44,023 nucleotides of DNA from Deltaproteobacteria bacterium. Its GTDB lineage: Bacteria; Myxococcota_A; UBA9160; UBA4427. The notes under the pieces are model-generated. The model was not told the DNA's origin, did not search any database, and saw nothing but the letters and a program-made list of their open reading frames with translations. The position numbers and the translations under genes were made by a program. Location: positions 1 through 44,023 of the forward strand of contig JAFDEK010000104.1 of assembly GCA_019310385.1 (NCBI GenBank), in the 5' to 3' direction. Each line of letters opens with the position of its first letter. Position 1 is the stretch's first letter. This document shows positions 36,957 to 44,023 of the stretch, piece by piece.

Positions 36957-38621
36957 TCAGTGGCCCCGGATCAATCGCCCCGGTAGCGCTCCCGTCGGCT
37001 CGTCGTTCTCCATGGTGATCTCGCCCGACACGATGGTGGCCCGGTAGCCCGCCATCTTCGGCGGCTCGAGCTTGAGATTGTCGAGATCGATGACGTTGAC
37101 GTCCGCCTTCATGCCGACCTCGAGGGTGCCGCGGTCCGCGAGTCCGTAGAGCTCGGCCGTATCCCGAGACATGCGCTTCACCACGAACTCGACGGGAACG
37201 CGTTCGCCGCGCTTCCGATCCCGCACCCAGTGGGTCAGCATGAAGGTCTGGATCGAGGCGTCGCAGATGATTCCGCAGTGGGCTCCGCCGTCACCGAGCC
37301 CGAGAGCGGCCCGCGGATGCAGGAGCATCTCGCGGATGGGGTCGGCGATGAGATCGGAATAGTTGAGCACCGGCACCAGGAAGAGCTCGCGGCCGTCGCG
37401 ATCGAGCATGCGGTCGTAGAGAAGCTCGATGGGGTCGCGCCCGGCCTCCTTTGCGAGGGCCTCGATGGAATCCTCGTAGCTCGGCTCGTAGTCGGGCGGA
37501 TCGCCCATGGGAAAGAAGCGCCCCAGCTGCGCGAGCAGCATGGAGGACTCCGCGGAGGCATCCGCGAGGATCTTCTTCTTCGTGCCGGGATCGCGCATCC
37601 GCTCGATGCGCTGCTCGAAGGGAAGCTCGAGGAGGGACGCGAAGGCCTGGCAGGCGGCGAAGGGGTGGATCACCGTCTGGTGGCCGATCAGCATCCCAAA
37701 AGGCCGTCCCGCGACCTGGGGGAAGACCTCCGCACCCTCGTCGATCGCCTGGGCGGAGAGCTCCAGCAGCTCGCGGTAGAGCGTCGGCGCCGCATCGACT
37801 TGCAACATGGCGAAGGTCACCGGGCGCTCGATCTCCTTGGAGAGACGGCGCATCCAGTCGAGCTCGGCCTTCGGGGCCACGACATCTTCGCCGGCGGCGC
37901 CCGCGCCCGCGACCTCGAAGATCCCGCGGCCGAGCTCGCCCAACACCCGGCCGATGCCGAAGAGCTCGTCCTCGGCCGCGAAGGTGCCCGGCACCGGCTC
38001 GCCGCTGATCGCCGTGTGGGCGATGGTGCGCGAGGTCGAGAAGCCGAGTGCGCCGGCCGCGACGCCCTCCTTCACGAGCTTGGCCATCTCCTCGATGTCC
38101 TCGCTCGTTGCGGGCTCGTTGTCCGCGCCTCTCTTGCCCATCACGTAGGCGCGAACCGAGCCGTGGGGAACCTGGGTGCCGACGTCCATGGTGAACTGGC
38201 GCCCTTCGAGGGCGTCGAGATACTCGGGGAAGGACTCCCAGGCCCAGTCGATGCCCTCGTGGAGCGCCGTCCCGGGGATGTCCTCGACTCCCTCCATGAG
38301 CTCGATGAGGAAGTTCTCCTGCCCGGGTCGCACCGGAGCGAAGCCGACACCGCAATTGCCCATGACGACGGTCGTCACGCCGTGGTAGCACGAGGGAGCG
38401 AGCTGGGGATCCCAGGTCGCCTGGCCGTCGTAGTGGGTGTGGATGTCGACGAAACCCGGAGTCACGGTGAGGCCTTCGGCATCGAGGACCCGATCCGCGC
38501 CATCGGCGACCTCTCCCACGGCCGCGATGCGGCCGTCCTTGATGGCGACGTCACCTTTGCGAGGCGCGGAGCCAGTGCCGTCGACGAGAGTGCCGCCGCG
38601 AATCAAGAGGTCGTAAGCCAT
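36957..38621 (-). CDS. N-acyl-D-amino-acid deacylase-type amidohydrolase
   Basis: 554 residues from ATG 38621, which has AGGAG upstream. A metal-dependent amidohydrolase of the D-aminoacylase/dihydroorotase-like group (amidohydrolase 3). The N-terminal strand LLIRGGTLVDGTG is typical. Metal ligands are His61 and His63 in VDIHTHYDGQ. The D-aminoacylase-type cysteine lies in VVMGNCGVGFAP. GLGDGGAHCGIICDAS near the C-terminus holds the catalytic Asp. The C-terminal beta-sandwich GTLEVGMKADVNVIDLDNL follows. Related proteins in this size class are numerous in soil and marine deltaproteobacteria, and the substrate may not be an N-acyl-D-amino acid. Confidence 0.9.
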   Translation of the reverse strand: MAYDLLIRGGTLVDGTGSAPRKGDVAIKDGRIAAVGEVADGADRVLDAEGLTVTPGFVDIHTHYDGQATWDPQLAPSCYHGVTTVVMGNCGVGFAPVRPGQENFLIELMEGVEDIPGTALHEGIDWAWESFPEYLDALEGRQFTMDVGTQVPHGSVRAYVMGKRGADNEPATSEDIEEMAKLVKEGVAAGALGFSTSRTIAHTAISGEPVPGTFAAEDELFGIGRVLGELGRGIFEVAGAGAAGEDVVAPKAELDWMRRLSKEIERPVTFAMLQVDAAPTLYRELLELSAQAIDEGAEVFPQVAGRPFGMLIGHQTVIHPFAACQAFASLLELPFEQRIERMRDPGTKKKILADASAESSMLLAQLGRFFPMGDPPDYEPSYEDSIEALAKEAGRDPIELLYDRMLDRDGRELFLVPVLNYSDLIADPIREMLLHPRAALGLGDGGAHCGIICDASIQTFMLTHWVRDRKRGERVPVEFVVKRMSRDTAELYGLADRGTLEVGMKADVNVIDLDNLKLEPPKMAGYRATIVSGEITMENDEPTGALPGRLIRGH

Positions 38622-38879
38622 GTTGTCTCCTGGGTAATCGAGGGCCGGGGATGAAGAGGGAGGCGGATAGAAGAGGGTCGGGGAAGAAGCGGGGGAAGGG
38701 AAGTCCGAACTGGGTTCGGTGTGAGCTTCGCGTGTGGGTCTCATGTCGAAACCCTGCGGGGAGCCCGTGACCGGCAGGGCATCGCGATCCGAAGGACCCG
38801 GAGCAGATCCTGCGCTATCTCGCGTTCGAGGACATGGGCCGCCAATTCCGCGGCGAGCCCACCCTCGGAGGAGATTGCC
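38622..38879. other. Divergent region between amidohydrolase and metallo-beta-lactamase-fold genes
   Basis: 258 bp. The left part is purine-rich on the plus strand with an imperfect 33-bp period (38632-38689). In the right part, one plus frame (38786-38875) reads DPKDPEQILRYLAFEDMGRQ and onward after a stop, with helix-like composition. It could be a gene remnant, but it is too short to assign. GGAGGAGATTGCC before 38880 is the next ribosome site. Confidence 0.45.
38632..38689. repeat. Imperfect 33-bp tandem duplication upstream of the amidohydrolase gene
   Basis: GGGCCGGGGATGAAG (38642-38656 vicinity) recurs 33 bp further as GGGTCGGGGAAGAAG, with partly matching flanks. The whole stretch is purine-rich on the plus strand. 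Confidence 0.55.
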
Positions 38880-39776
38880 ATGCACGGCATGGGTGTGCGC
38901 TCTTCACGATTTCGGCTTCGTGTCATGGCTTCGCTCGTGGCCCTGTTCGTCGCGGTGGCGGCTTCCGGAAGGGCCGATCGCTTCGCCGCTGTCGAGATCG
39001 AAGTCCAGCCCGTCGCGGGCAGCGTCTACATGCTGAAGGGGGCGGGCGGCAACATCGGCGTCAGCGTGGGAGCGGACGGGACCCTGATCGTCGACGATCA
39101 GTTCGCGCCCCTGGCGGCCCGCATCGAGAAGGCGCTGCAAGGCCTCGGCGGCGGCAAGCCGCGGCTCGTGCTCAACACCCATTTCCACGGGGACCACACC
39201 GGCGGAAACGCCCACTTCGGGGCCGAAGGGACGATCCTCGCGCACGACAACGTGCGGATCCGGCTGCTCGCCGAGCAGGGCATGAACCGTGCCGGGCTTC
39301 CGCTGGTCACCTTCGCGGACCGACTGACCGTGCACTTCAACGACGAAGAGATCCAGATCGTCCATATGCCGTCCGGTCACACCGACGGTGACAGCGTGGT
39401 GTGGTTCAAGAACGCCAACGTCATCCACATGGGCGATCATCTCTTCAACGGCCGCTTCCCCTTCATCGATCTCGAGCGCGGCGGCTCGGTGCGCGGTTAC
39501 CTCCGCAACCTGAAGACCCTCCACGACATGGTGCCCGAGGACGTACGGGTGATTCCCGGCCACGGCGCCCTGGGCGACAAGGCGGCCATTCGCAAGAGCA
39601 TCGACATGATCGAAGCCACCCAGGGCATCGTCCGGCAGGCTCACGCCGCGGGGAGGAGCGCGGAGGAGATCGCCTCCCGGGGCCTCGGCGCCGAGTGGGC
39701 CGCTTTCGGAACCGGCTTCATCGACGAGGAGCGTTGGATCGCGATCCTGCTCGCCGGGCTCGAGAGCGGATCCTGA
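38880..39776 (+). CDS. Exported metallo-beta-lactamase-fold hydrolase
   Basis: 298 residues from ATG 38880, with GGAGGAG before it. The N-terminus MHGMGVRSSRFRLRVMASLVALFVAVAASGRA is a signal peptide, so the protein acts in the periplasm. The dinuclear metal motif is NTHFHGDHTGGN (His101, His103, Asp105, His106), with His167 in MPSGHTDGDS, Asp186 in HMGDHLF and a C-terminal PGHG. Among exported MBL proteins this resembles B1/cyclase-type hydrolases of unknown substrate rather than a proven beta-lactamase. No neighbouring gene suggests the substrate. Confidence 0.88.
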   Translation: MHGMGVRSSRFRLRVMASLVALFVAVAASGRADRFAAVEIEVQPVAGSVYMLKGAGGNIGVSVGADGTLIVDDQFAPLAARIEKALQGLGGGKPRLVLNTHFHGDHTGGNAHFGAEGTILAHDNVRIRLLAEQGMNRAGLPLVTFADRLTVHFNDEEIQIVHMPSGHTDGDSVVWFKNANVIHMGDHLFNGRFPFIDLERGGSVRGYLRNLKTLHDMVPEDVRVIPGHGALGDKAAIRKSIDMIEATQGIVRQAHAAGRSAEEIASRGLGAEWAAFGTGFIDEERWIAILLAGLESGS

Positions 39777-40028
39777 AGGAGATCAATCGCTCCAGGCTCG
39801 GATTCTCTTCGGAGCGCGGTGCGGCCTCTTCGACCTGTGCCGCCAGGCGGAAAGAGTCCAGCTGCGGATTCATCGATGTGCGACGACGGCCCGATCTGAC
39901 GAATCGGTGGATGTGGTGGAAAATGCCCCCGCGGCGTGCGGCCGCGGGGCTATGGTGTCGGCGACGCGGGACCGGCGATGTCCTTGGAGCCCCGGAGCCT
40001 GCATACTGGGGTCGGGAGGATGCGACCG

Positions 40029-41564
40029 ATGTCGGGGACGGCCACTACAAGCTGGTCGTCGGTGCTGGTCGAGCTGACGCGCCTCTTCAGCTCGCGCATC
40101 GAGTTCGACGAGCTGCTGCCGGTCGTGCTGCGGCACACGAAGGAGGCGTTCGGCGCGGAGAGCTCCTCGCTGCTGCTTCTCGACGAATCGGCGACCGAGC
40201 TCTACATCCCGCTCTCGAGCGACGTCTCTCCCGAGTTCGAGGAACGCATCCGGGAGGCACGCTTCCCAGCCGACCGCGGCATCGCGGGCGAGGTTTTGCG
40301 CACCGGCGAGTCGGTCCACGTGCCGGACGCAAGCTCGGATCCGCGCTTCTACGACGGTGTGGATCGCGAGGTGGGAAGCGAGACGCGCAACATGCTCTGC
40401 GCGCCGCTGCGCACCGAGCGCGGAACCCTGGGCGTGATCCAGGTGCGAAACCGAGGCACCGGAGAGTTCGACGCCGACGACCTCGCCCTGCTCGACGCAC
40501 TATCCGATTCGATCGCGATCGCGCTCGAGAACAGCCAGACCTATCAGAGTGTCCAGCGCTCGGAGGCAAAGCTGCGCGAGCAGGTCGGTCTGCTGCGGCG
40601 CGAGCGGACGCACGCGGAGCGATTCCCGGGCATCATCGGCGACTCGCCCGCGATGACGCGGATGTTCTCGCTGCTCGAGAGCGCGGCGGACAGCGAGATC
40701 ACGGTGCTGGTCGAAGGGGAGACGGGCGTCGGCAAGGAGGGCGTGGCGCGCGCGATCCACGATCACAGCGCTCGCAGCGAGGGGCCCTTCATCGCCATCA
40801 ACTGCGGAGCCCTGCAGGAGACGATCCTCGAGAGCGAGCTCTTCGGCGTGCGCAAGGGCGCGTTTACCGGCGCAGACGCCGATCGGGCGGGCCTCTTCGA
40901 AGAGGCGGACGGAGGAACGCTGTTCCTGGACGAGATCAGTGAGACGATCGGCGCCATGCAGGTGAAGCTCCTGCGGGCGCTCGAGCAGAGCGAGATCCGC
41001 AGGGTGGGCGAGACGGTCTCGCGCAAGATCGACATCCGCGTAATCGCAGCGACGAACCGCTCGCTCGAGGCCGCGGTCCGGGAGGGCCGCTTCCGCGAGG
41101 ACCTGCTGTACCGGATCAACGTATTCTCGATCGGCGTGCCACCGCTTCGCGATCGGCACGAGGACATTCCCGCACTAGTGACGCATCTGCTCGAGCGCAA
41201 CAGCGCGAGCATGAAGAAGCAGGTGGACGGCGTGGAGCCAGCGGCGCTGGAGCTGCTGATGCGCCACGACTGGCCCGGCAACGTCCGCCAGCTCGACAAC
41301 GAGCTGCAACGCGCGCTCGCCATTGTCCGCTCGAGCGAGCGCATCACCGCCGACTGTCTCTCCGACGCCGTGCGCGAGGCCGCCCAGCAAGCGAAGCCAC
41401 GGGTCGCGAAGGGCACGCTCAAGGAAGCCGTGCGCGACTTCGAGCGCGACTACATCCGCGCCGTGCTCGACCAGCACGAGGGCAGCGTCACCGAGGCGGC
41501 GCGCGCGCTCGGCGTCAGCCGACAGGGGCTGCACCGCAGGCTCAAGGATCTGGGCCTGCGCTAG
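40029..41564 (+). CDS. Sigma-54-dependent transcriptional activator (GAF-AAA+-Fis HTH)
   Basis: 511 residues from ATG 40029, chosen because GGGAGG lies 7 nt upstream. An N-terminal GAF sensor domain (about 10-170) is followed by a short coiled linker. The AAA+ domain (about 200-430) has Walker A GETGVGKE (230-237), the sigma-54-contact loop GAFTGA (277-282), Walker B TLFLDEI and the RLNVFxI-like YRINVFSIGVPPLRDR. A Fis-type helix-turn-helix lies at the end (TEAARALGVSRQGLHRRLKDL). All parts for an enhancer-binding activator are intact. There is no receiver domain, so a small ligand or redox/light-type signal through GAF is expected. A consensus sigma-54 promoter and repeats lie directly downstream before the next gene. 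The 252 bp before it hold no gene. Confidence 0.95.
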   Translation: MSGTATTSWSSVLVELTRLFSSRIEFDELLPVVLRHTKEAFGAESSSLLLLDESATELYIPLSSDVSPEFEERIREARFPADRGIAGEVLRTGESVHVPDASSDPRFYDGVDREVGSETRNMLCAPLRTERGTLGVIQVRNRGTGEFDADDLALLDALSDSIAIALENSQTYQSVQRSEAKLREQVGLLRRERTHAERFPGIIGDSPAMTRMFSLLESAADSEITVLVEGETGVGKEGVARAIHDHSARSEGPFIAINCGALQETILESELFGVRKGAFTGADADRAGLFEEADGGTLFLDEISETIGAMQVKLLRALEQSEIRRVGETVSRKIDIRVIAATNRSLEAAVREGRFREDLLYRINVFSIGVPPLRDRHEDIPALVTHLLERNSASMKKQVDGVEPAALELLMRHDWPGNVRQLDNELQRALAIVRSSERITADCLSDAVREAAQQAKPRVAKGTLKEAVRDFERDYIRAVLDQHEGSVTEAARALGVSRQGLHRRLKDLGLR

Positions 41565-41650
41565 CGCCGCGGTGCGTGCTCCCCGCCCCGGCGAGTCGCG
41601 CATCCGCGGCTGACTCACGCCCGCGACAGCTACCGATAAGACCAGGCATT

Positions 41651-41661
41651 CCGGTCGTTTG
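41651..41661. promoter_or_regulatory. Candidate upstream activating sequence, copy 1
   Basis: CCGGTCGTTTG, repeated exactly at 41760-41770. It is 126 bp upstream of the -24 element, within normal range for a sigma-54 enhancer. Role is inferred. Confidence 0.5.
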
Positions 41662-41693
41662 AGCCGCTCTGGCGGCCTGGCAGGGCCGCATGT

Positions 41694-41709
41694 GTCGCGG
41701 TAACGCGAC
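41694..41709. promoter_or_regulatory. Inverted repeat, candidate activator-binding site
   Basis: GTCGCG-GTAA-CGCGAC, a perfect 6-bp inverted repeat with a 4-bp spacer. The 16-bp palindromic form is what Fis-type dimers of enhancer-binding proteins usually recognise. It centres about 85 bp upstream of the -24 element. Confidence 0.55.
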
Positions 41710-41722
41710 GCCGGCGTCCCCC

Positions 41723-41740
41723 ATCGACGTCGACGTCGAT
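41723..41740. promoter_or_regulatory. 18-bp perfect palindrome, candidate operator
   Basis: ATCGACGTCGACGTCGAT is its own reverse complement. It lies about 47 bp upstream of the -24 element and could be a second enhancer or a site for another regulator such as a bend-inducing protein. Confidence 0.5.
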
Positions 41741-41759
41741 TCCAGAAACCCGCCTGTTA

Positions 41760-41770
41760 CCGGTCGTTTG
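41760..41770. promoter_or_regulatory. Candidate upstream activating sequence, copy 2
   Basis: CCGGTCGTTTG, the exact second copy of 41651-41661. It ends 16 bp before the -24 element, which is close for an enhancer and may instead affect polymerase access. Confidence 0.45.
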
Positions 41771-41786
41771 CCGGACTTCGAGCGAA

Positions 41787-41803
41787 TTGGCACGGGGGTT
41801 GCT
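41787..41803 (+). promoter_or_regulatory. Sigma-54 (-24/-12) promoter
   Basis: TTGGCAC (41787-41793), five G residues, then TTGCT (41799-41803) match the sigma-54 consensus TTGGCAC-N5-TTGC(A/T) at every key position, with the invariant GG and GC correctly spaced. Transcription would start near 41815, giving a leader of about 50 nt before the ATG at 41865. Confidence 0.88.
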
Positions 41804-41864
41804 GTAGGGGATTCGCATGCTGCCAATCATGGCAACGCAAACGAACTCGAAGGGATGAAAATTC

Positions 41865-42353
41865 ATGAAGCGAATCATCACGAGTGCGCTGTCCGCTGCC
41901 ATGTTCCTGACGATCGGTCTCGGCGAGGCCCAGGCTGACACCAAGACCCTCGCCGGCTTCAGCTGCCTGAAGGCTCGCGGCAGCGGCTACACCGGCGAGT
42001 CGTGGGGCGGGATCGAGAACCTCAGCACGAGCCGCACGGTCGACGTGGCCTGCCCGATGGTCAAGGACGCGAGCAAGATCAAAGCGACGACGATCATGGT
42101 ACGAGACGGGCACGCTTCGCAAGCGGTAAGGTGCAGGGTTCTGCACGTCCGGCGTAGCTACGGTGCCTCCTCTGGAGTGAGTGTGTACCAGACACCCTAT
42201 CGGTACAGCTCGGGCTGGAGCGCCGGCTACCAGAACCTCAACTTCTGGGATGATATCGGGAGCCTGTCGGGTGGGCACTACTTCGCGTATTGCACTCTTC
42301 CCGCCGCGCAAAATGGCCGGTCTTCCATCGAGTCGATCACGTACTTCGAGTAG
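41865..42353 (+). CDS. Secreted four-cysteine protein of unknown function
   Basis: 162 residues. MKRIITSALSAAMFLTIGLGEAQA is a clear signal peptide. The mature part has exactly four cysteines, in FSCLK, VACPM, VRCRV and AYCTL, likely forming two disulfides. It is rich in Ser, Gly and Tyr, and has the pattern of a beta-sandwich-type domain: a GIENLSTSRTVDVACPMV segment, a central strand TIMVRDGHA, and the ending CTLPAAQNGRSSIESITYFE. Proteins of this general layout are common as uncharacterised secreted proteins in myxobacteria-like genomes. A ribosome site AAGGGA precedes the ATG. It is expressed from the sigma-54 promoter at 41787. No known enzymatic motif is seen. Confidence 0.8.
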   Translation: MKRIITSALSAAMFLTIGLGEAQADTKTLAGFSCLKARGSGYTGESWGGIENLSTSRTVDVACPMVKDASKIKATTIMVRDGHASQAVRCRVLHVRRSYGASSGVSVYQTPYRYSSGWSAGYQNLNFWDDIGSLSGGHYFAYCTLPAAQNGRSSIESITYFE

Positions 42354-42369
42354 CAAGCGACGGCGATCG

Positions 42370-42402
42370 GAGTCGGCGCGGGCAACCCGCCCGCGCCGGC
42401 TC
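42370..42402 (+). terminator. Strong hairpin between the two secreted/anchored protein genes
   Basis: GAGTCGGCGCGGGC pairs with GCCCGCGCCGGCTC through 14 base pairs (one G-T) with loop AACCC. It begins 17 bp after the stop of the four-cysteine gene and ends 41 bp before the next ATG. There is no T-tract. It may be a partial terminator, or an mRNA stabiliser favouring the first gene. Confidence 0.7.
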
Positions 42403-42443
42403 CAGCCACAACTCGCTCCATCCAAGCAACTGGAGAAGCAGTC

Positions 42444-43166
42444 ATGTCCAAGAAGTTCATCGCGATTGCCCTCGTCCTGACCGCCGTCGGAATCCCGCTC
42501 ACGGCGAGCCTCGTCATCGACCTCCTGGGGGAAGACACTCGGCCGACTCCCGTCGTGCAAGCGCCGGCGTCTCCGCCATCGGCAGAGACCTCACCGCAGT
42601 TCGTGGAGCTCCAGACGGAGCTGCAGCACCTGCGAGCCGAGAATCGTCGCCAGGTAGCAGAGAACGACGAGATGCAGCTGCTGCTCACGACGCTCAGCGA
42701 TCGCATGGGTGCCCTCGAGGCGGCTGAGCCGATGGCGCAGCCCGGCGCCGCGCCGGAGAGGCCGTCGGTGCCGAAGACACCCGAAGATTTCGAGACCGAG
42801 CAAGCCGAGCAGATCGCTCGCGAGGACCAGGAGGTCGACGACCAGTTCCAGCTGCTCGATACCGAGCTCTCGGCCGAGCGGATCGACCCGGCGTGGTCGG
42901 AGTCGGCTACTCAGTCAGTCATCGAGTCGCTGGCCAAGGTGTCAGAGCAGGGCCTGTGGCTCGAGCACGCTGACTGCCGCACCAGCTTCTGTCGCATCGA
43001 TGTGGGCGCGGATCCGAGCGCGTCAGAGGACGAGATCCTGCATGCGTTCAGGGACATCGACCCCTGGTCGGGCGAGGCTTTCCTTCACATCGAGAACGGA
43101 GTAGGAACCATCTACATGGCGCGGGAGGGACACCGCCTGCCCCGCATCGCGCAGGCTGCACGCTAG
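42444..43166 (+). CDS. Membrane-anchored coiled-coil protein with a CRxxxCR motif
   Basis: 240 residues. One N-terminal hydrophobic segment (MSKKFIAIALVLTAVGIPLTASLVI) is followed by a Pro/Ala-rich linker and a coiled coil (about residues 50-92: FVELQTELQHLRAENRRQVAENDEM and on). An acidic helical part (PEDFETEQAEQIAREDQEVDD) precedes a small C-terminal domain. That domain holds LEHADCRTSFCRIDVGAD, a two-cysteine motif that recurs in uncharacterised lipoproteins of delta- and gammaproteobacteria. The C-terminal domain should be periplasmic, with a disulfide. GGAGAAG precedes the ATG. It follows the four-cysteine gene across a hairpin and is probably in the same sigma-54 unit. Confidence 0.78.
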   Translation: MSKKFIAIALVLTAVGIPLTASLVIDLLGEDTRPTPVVQAPASPPSAETSPQFVELQTELQHLRAENRRQVAENDEMQLLLTTLSDRMGALEAAEPMAQPGAAPERPSVPKTPEDFETEQAEQIAREDQEVDDQFQLLDTELSAERIDPAWSESATQSVIESLAKVSEQGLWLEHADCRTSFCRIDVGADPSASEDEILHAFRDIDPWSGEAFLHIENGVGTIYMAREGHRLPRIAQAAR

Positions 43167-43178
43167 TGGCAGCCTGCG
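43150..43178. terminator. Hairpin overlapping the stop of the coiled-coil gene, between convergent genes
   Basis: CGCAGGCTGC (43150-43159) and GCAGCCTGCG (43169-43178) form a perfect 10-bp stem around a 9-nt loop containing the TAG stop (43164-43166). It has no T-tract. Same design as the hairpin at the xth stop. Confidence 0.65.
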
Positions 43179-43256
43179 CCCTGCCAGTCCCGTTCGAAGA
43201 CGACGCCGTGGAGGCGAGCAGCGCGCGAGCTAGTCCGCCTTTGGCGAATGCTCGAG

Positions 43257-44023
43257 CTACGCCCGACTCTCCGCCCTGAACTCGGCGTACGCGACCAGCG
43301 CGCGCAGCGCCTCCACTGCCCGGTGGGCGCTGGGGTAGCAGAGACGACCGGCCTCGCGCAGCGCCATGGGGCCGGGGTTCTCGGGGTTCGAGACAGCGAG
43401 CTCCGTCGCAGAGAGCACCGGAACTCCGTGGCGCAGTGAAGCTTCTTTCGCAGCAGCGGCGTAGCGCCGGTCCTGCTTCTCGTGATAGGCGGCGATGCGC
43501 TCGAGGCCGTGGCCGGGGTAGAACTCGCCGCTCTTGAATTGCGCCGCCTGGGCGGCCTGGATGCCGAGGCCGAGGTGGATCACGGCGTCCACCTCGGGAT
43601 GGGCGCAGAGCCACTCGAGCAGCTCGGGGATGGTGTCCCGGGTCTCGCCACCGGCCAGGTCGATGGGGTTGCTGCGGCTCCAGCGGGCCGGAACCATGGC
43701 GTCGATCTGCTCCCGCAGGTCGTCGGGGAGCGCGATGACCTCGAGGCCCGCGGCCTCGCAGGCATCGGCGGCCAGCACGCCCCAGCCCCCGACACTGGTG
43801 AAGATCACCACCCTGCGGCCCCGGGGCAGGGGCTGGGTCGCGCAGGTCGCGGCCCACTCGAAGGCCTGCTCGATGCTGCTCGCACGCAGCACGCCGAGCT
43901 GCCCGCACAGGCCGTCGAAGATGCGGTCGTCGCTCGCCAGGGCCCCGGTGTGACTCGCCGCGGCGCGCTTGCCCGCCCCGCCCGCTCCGCCCTTCATGAG
44001 CACCAGAGGCTTGTGCGCCGTCA
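43257..44023 (-). CDS. Acyl-CoA synthetase (ADP-forming), CoA-binding/ligase-CoA region, partial
   Basis: The C-terminal 255 or so residues of a succinyl-CoA-synthetase-like, NDP-forming acyl-CoA synthetase; the start is beyond the right edge. The window begins with AHKPLVLMKGGAGGAGKRAA, followed by SHTGALASDDRIFDGLCGQLGVLRA, the flavodoxin-like ligase-CoA segment RRVVIFTSVGGWGVLAADACEAAGLEV and NPIDLAGGETRDTIPELLEWL. These enzymes interconvert acyl-CoA and free acid with ADP/ATP, and related PatZ/Pat fusions have extra domains. No ATP-grasp domain is seen on the C-terminal side, so that part would be upstream or separate. It fits an acyl-CoA-rich metabolism. Confidence 0.85.
   Translation of the reverse strand, partial: TAHKPLVLMKGGAGGAGKRAAASHTGALASDDRIFDGLCGQLGVLRASSIEQAFEWAATCATQPLPRGRRVVIFTSVGGWGVLAADACEAAGLEVIALPDDLREQIDAMVPARWSRSNPIDLAGGETRDTIPELLEWLCAHPEVDAVIHLGLGIQAAQAAQFKSGEFYPGHGLERIAAYHEKQDRRYAAAAKEASLRHGVPVLSATELAVSNPENPGPMALREAGRLCYPSAHRAVEALRALVAYAEFRAESRA

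Larger units (their letters stand above)
41565..41864. other. 300-bp regulatory region with sigma-54 promoter and candidate enhancers
   Basis: No gene is supported. The region contains two direct 11-bp repeats 109 bp apart, a 16-bp inverted repeat, an 18-bp perfect palindrome and a -24/-12 promoter, all upstream of the secreted-protein gene and downstream of a sigma-54 activator. This is the arrangement expected of an enhancer-driven sigma-54 promoter. Confidence 0.75.

Overview
This is a GC-rich, densely packed bacterial chromosome segment. The gene set includes an alternative complex III operon, DUF1329 and DUF1302 envelope proteins, several acyl-CoA dehydrogenases and a thiolase, trehalose synthase TreT, a sigma-54 enhancer-binding regulator, and small secreted cysteine-bearing proteins. 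Together these fit a deltaproteobacterial-type heterotroph (Myxococcota- or Binatota-like). That placement is inferred from gene content only. There is no rRNA, tRNA, CRISPR array, phage or insertion sequence in the window.

Layout. Positions 1-4808 (minus) hold actA-actB-actC of a respiratory quinol-oxidising complex, with actC cut by the left edge. A 0.7 kb divergent control region separates this from two acyl-CoA dehydrogenases and a Trm112-like protein (5505-8187, plus). Positions 8213-10830 (minus) hold a PAC2 protein and a two-component system, divergent from a DUF1329 gene. The DUF1329 gene converges, with overlapping stop codons, on a very long DUF1302 gene (12360-16392). Next come a nucleoside phosphorylase, an FG-GAP lipoprotein, and a hisS-speA-xth run (19026-23061). 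SanA-like and HIT proteins, a thiolase, a degenerate KAS III-like protein and an AlkA-type glycosylase follow. A hemerythrin/GCS2 amidoligase/aspartoacylase-like/SMP-30 cluster lies at 27903-31838. After that are a LOG protein, a CDF metal exporter, TreT, an MFS transporter, a D-aminoacylase-type amidohydrolase and an exported metallo-beta-lactamase-fold hydrolase. The right end has a sigma-54 activator (40029-41564), an intergenic region with a consensus -24/-12 promoter and candidate enhancers, two exported proteins of unknown function, and the start-truncated gene of an ADP-forming acyl-CoA synthetase.

Two features stand out. First, the right end looks like a self-contained sigma-54 secretion-regulon module: activator, enhancer repeats, near-perfect promoter, signal-peptide protein, strong hairpin, and an anchored coiled-coil protein. 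Second, short tandem duplications (9 to 33 bp units) occur at about nine places. One 14-bp duplication breaks actC. A 13-nt insertion that looks like an imperfect local copy breaks the DUF1302 gene. A separate deletion breaks speA. Whether these three lesions are real mutations or assembly errors cannot be decided from the sequence alone.
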